Assembly (NCBI GenBank): GCA_913058195.1
Contig: CAJXPP010000150.1
Span: forward strand, 1 to 5,772
Direction: 5' to 3'
DNA: 5,772 bases
Source: an uncultured Gammaproteobacteria bacterium
GTDB taxonomy: Bacteria; Pseudomonadota; Gammaproteobacteria; Nitrosococcales; Methylophagaceae
Shown: positions 5,144 to 5,772 of the stretch, one piece after another
Numbering within the stretch: position 1 is the stretch's first letter
Layout: each line of letters begins with the position of its first letter
Position numbers and translations under genes: made by a program
Notes under the pieces: generated by a model
The model's database searches: none
What the model saw: only the letters and a program-made list of their open reading frames with translations
Told to the model about the DNA's origin: nothing

Positions 5144-5772
5144 TGGATTGACTCTCTATTAGCTTCTCAACATGGCGTAACCACTGTCCCGCTTGGTTTC
5201 GTTCATTTTTATATTTGGCTGCTCGACTAAAATATGTTTTTGCTTGTGCTAATTTATCTTGATGAAAGGCTGTCATGCCAAGTATTAATTGAACTGCTCC
5301 GGATTTATCACCCGTTATTTTTTTCTCAGCTTGTGACAATGACGCTTCAGACTGTTGCCACTTTTCCATACCAAATAACACTCGGCCTTGCTTTAAATCA
5401 GATTCACCGCTTTTATCTAATGCCGTTAATTGTTTGAGAACCTCTACTGCTTTTTGATTCTCTTTTGCTGCCAACCAACTATCTACCAATTTATTCAAAT
5501 TATCATAGTTTGCGTCAACGACACCTTCATTAATCCCAGATTCTAACAGCTTGGCAGACTTAAAAGGTATCCGTAAATACCGATACATATCAGCCAAATT
5601 AATGAGTGTTTTACCATCACCCAAGTCGAGTCTTTGCGCCAACATCTTAACGGCTAATGCAGTAAAGTCTTTGTTTTGCTGTAAATAAAGAGCTGATAAT
5701 TGTGCCCAATAATTTTTCTTATAAGGGTATTTAGCAATCAAGGTTTCGGTTACTTTAATTGCTGATTTATAT
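5136..5772 (-). CDS. TPR protein, C-terminal part (possibly TonB-system associated)
   Basis: The frame is open from the right edge, so the N-terminus and any signal peptide are missing; 211 residues are visible. They form about five tetratricopeptide-like helix pairs. Examples, counted from the first visible residue, are YWAQLSALYLQQ (21-32), LADMYRYLRIPFKSAKLLE (59-77), KAVEVLKQL (107-115) and ILGMTAFHQDKLAQAKTYF (163-181). A TTG at 5739-5741 could be taken as a start, but the repeat pattern continues upstream of it (AIKVTETLIAKYP, 4-16), so the gene is longer. The spacing, the NYWAQLSALYLQQ and YRYLRIPFKSAKLLE blocks, and the C-terminal basic helix resemble TPR proteins encoded at the end of exbB-exbD-tonB clusters in marine gammaproteobacteria. 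That link is from memory; exbB, exbD and tonB would lie outside the window. The stop is TAG (5136-5138), inside the aldolase start region. Confidence 0.8.
   Translation of the reverse strand, partial: YKSAIKVTETLIAKYPYKKNYWAQLSALYLQQNKDFTALAVKMLAQRLDLGDGKTLINLADMYRYLRIPFKSAKLLESGINEGVVDANYDNLNKLVDSWLAAKENQKAVEVLKQLTALDKSGESDLKQGRVLFGMEKWQQSEASLSQAEKKITGDKSGAVQLILGMTAFHQDKLAQAKTYFSRAAKYKNERNQAGQWLRHVEKLIESQSIE

Noticed and set aside
5234..5437. 67-codon open frame on the plus strand
   Set aside because: It is antisense to the TPR gene. Its hydrophobic look comes from reading the complement of helical repeat codons.
5739..5741. TTG as the true start of the TPR gene
   Set aside because: The frame is open further upstream to the window edge and the helical repeat pattern continues there, so the gene is truncated by the window.

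Overview
The window looks like a whole small assembly contig from an AT-rich gammaproteobacterium, probably marine or aquatic. That assignment rests on protein style, gene set and base composition, not on a marker gene. Every gene I can support lies on the minus strand. The first 48 bases are not biological. They are a read-through Illumina Nextera i7 adapter ending in the 19-bp Tn5 mosaic end, so genomic sequence starts at base 49.

Reading in the direction of transcription (right to left): the C-terminal part of a TPR protein runs off the right edge (5136-5772). It overlaps by 8 nt a short class II aldolase/adducin-family protein that starts at TTG (4580-5143). After a 65-nt gap comes ovoA (2412-4514), the bifunctional 5-histidylcysteine sulfoxide synthase / mercaptohistidine N-methyltransferase. 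Its stop codon overlaps the start of ovoB (1255-2412), a PLP-dependent C-S lyase. Together ovoA and ovoB make a complete predicted route from cysteine and histidine to ovothiol A, a redox-active thiol. The close packing suggests all four genes may share a transcript, but whether the aldolase takes part in ovothiol metabolism is unknown.

Downstream of ovoB, a 180-bp spacer contains an inverted repeat and a U-tract. It leads to a 64-residue winged-helix protein (880-1074), which is followed by a perfect 11-bp hairpin (847-873). The next stretch (596-846) has no convincing gene but holds several inverted repeats.

The left end (49-595) is best read as a broken FRG-domain gene on the minus strand. 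The FRG similarity runs in one reading frame straight through an in-frame TAG at a position where the family usually has Trp. The frame is then cut by the adapter. The gene is therefore a pseudogene, a recoded gene, or a single-base error at a poorly covered contig end.

The most useful points are the complete ovothiol pair beside an atypical class II aldolase (Asp in place of the usual catalytic Glu), the interrupted FRG gene, and the adapter contamination. I found no RNA gene, CRISPR array or intact mobile element, and no clearly new multi-gene system.
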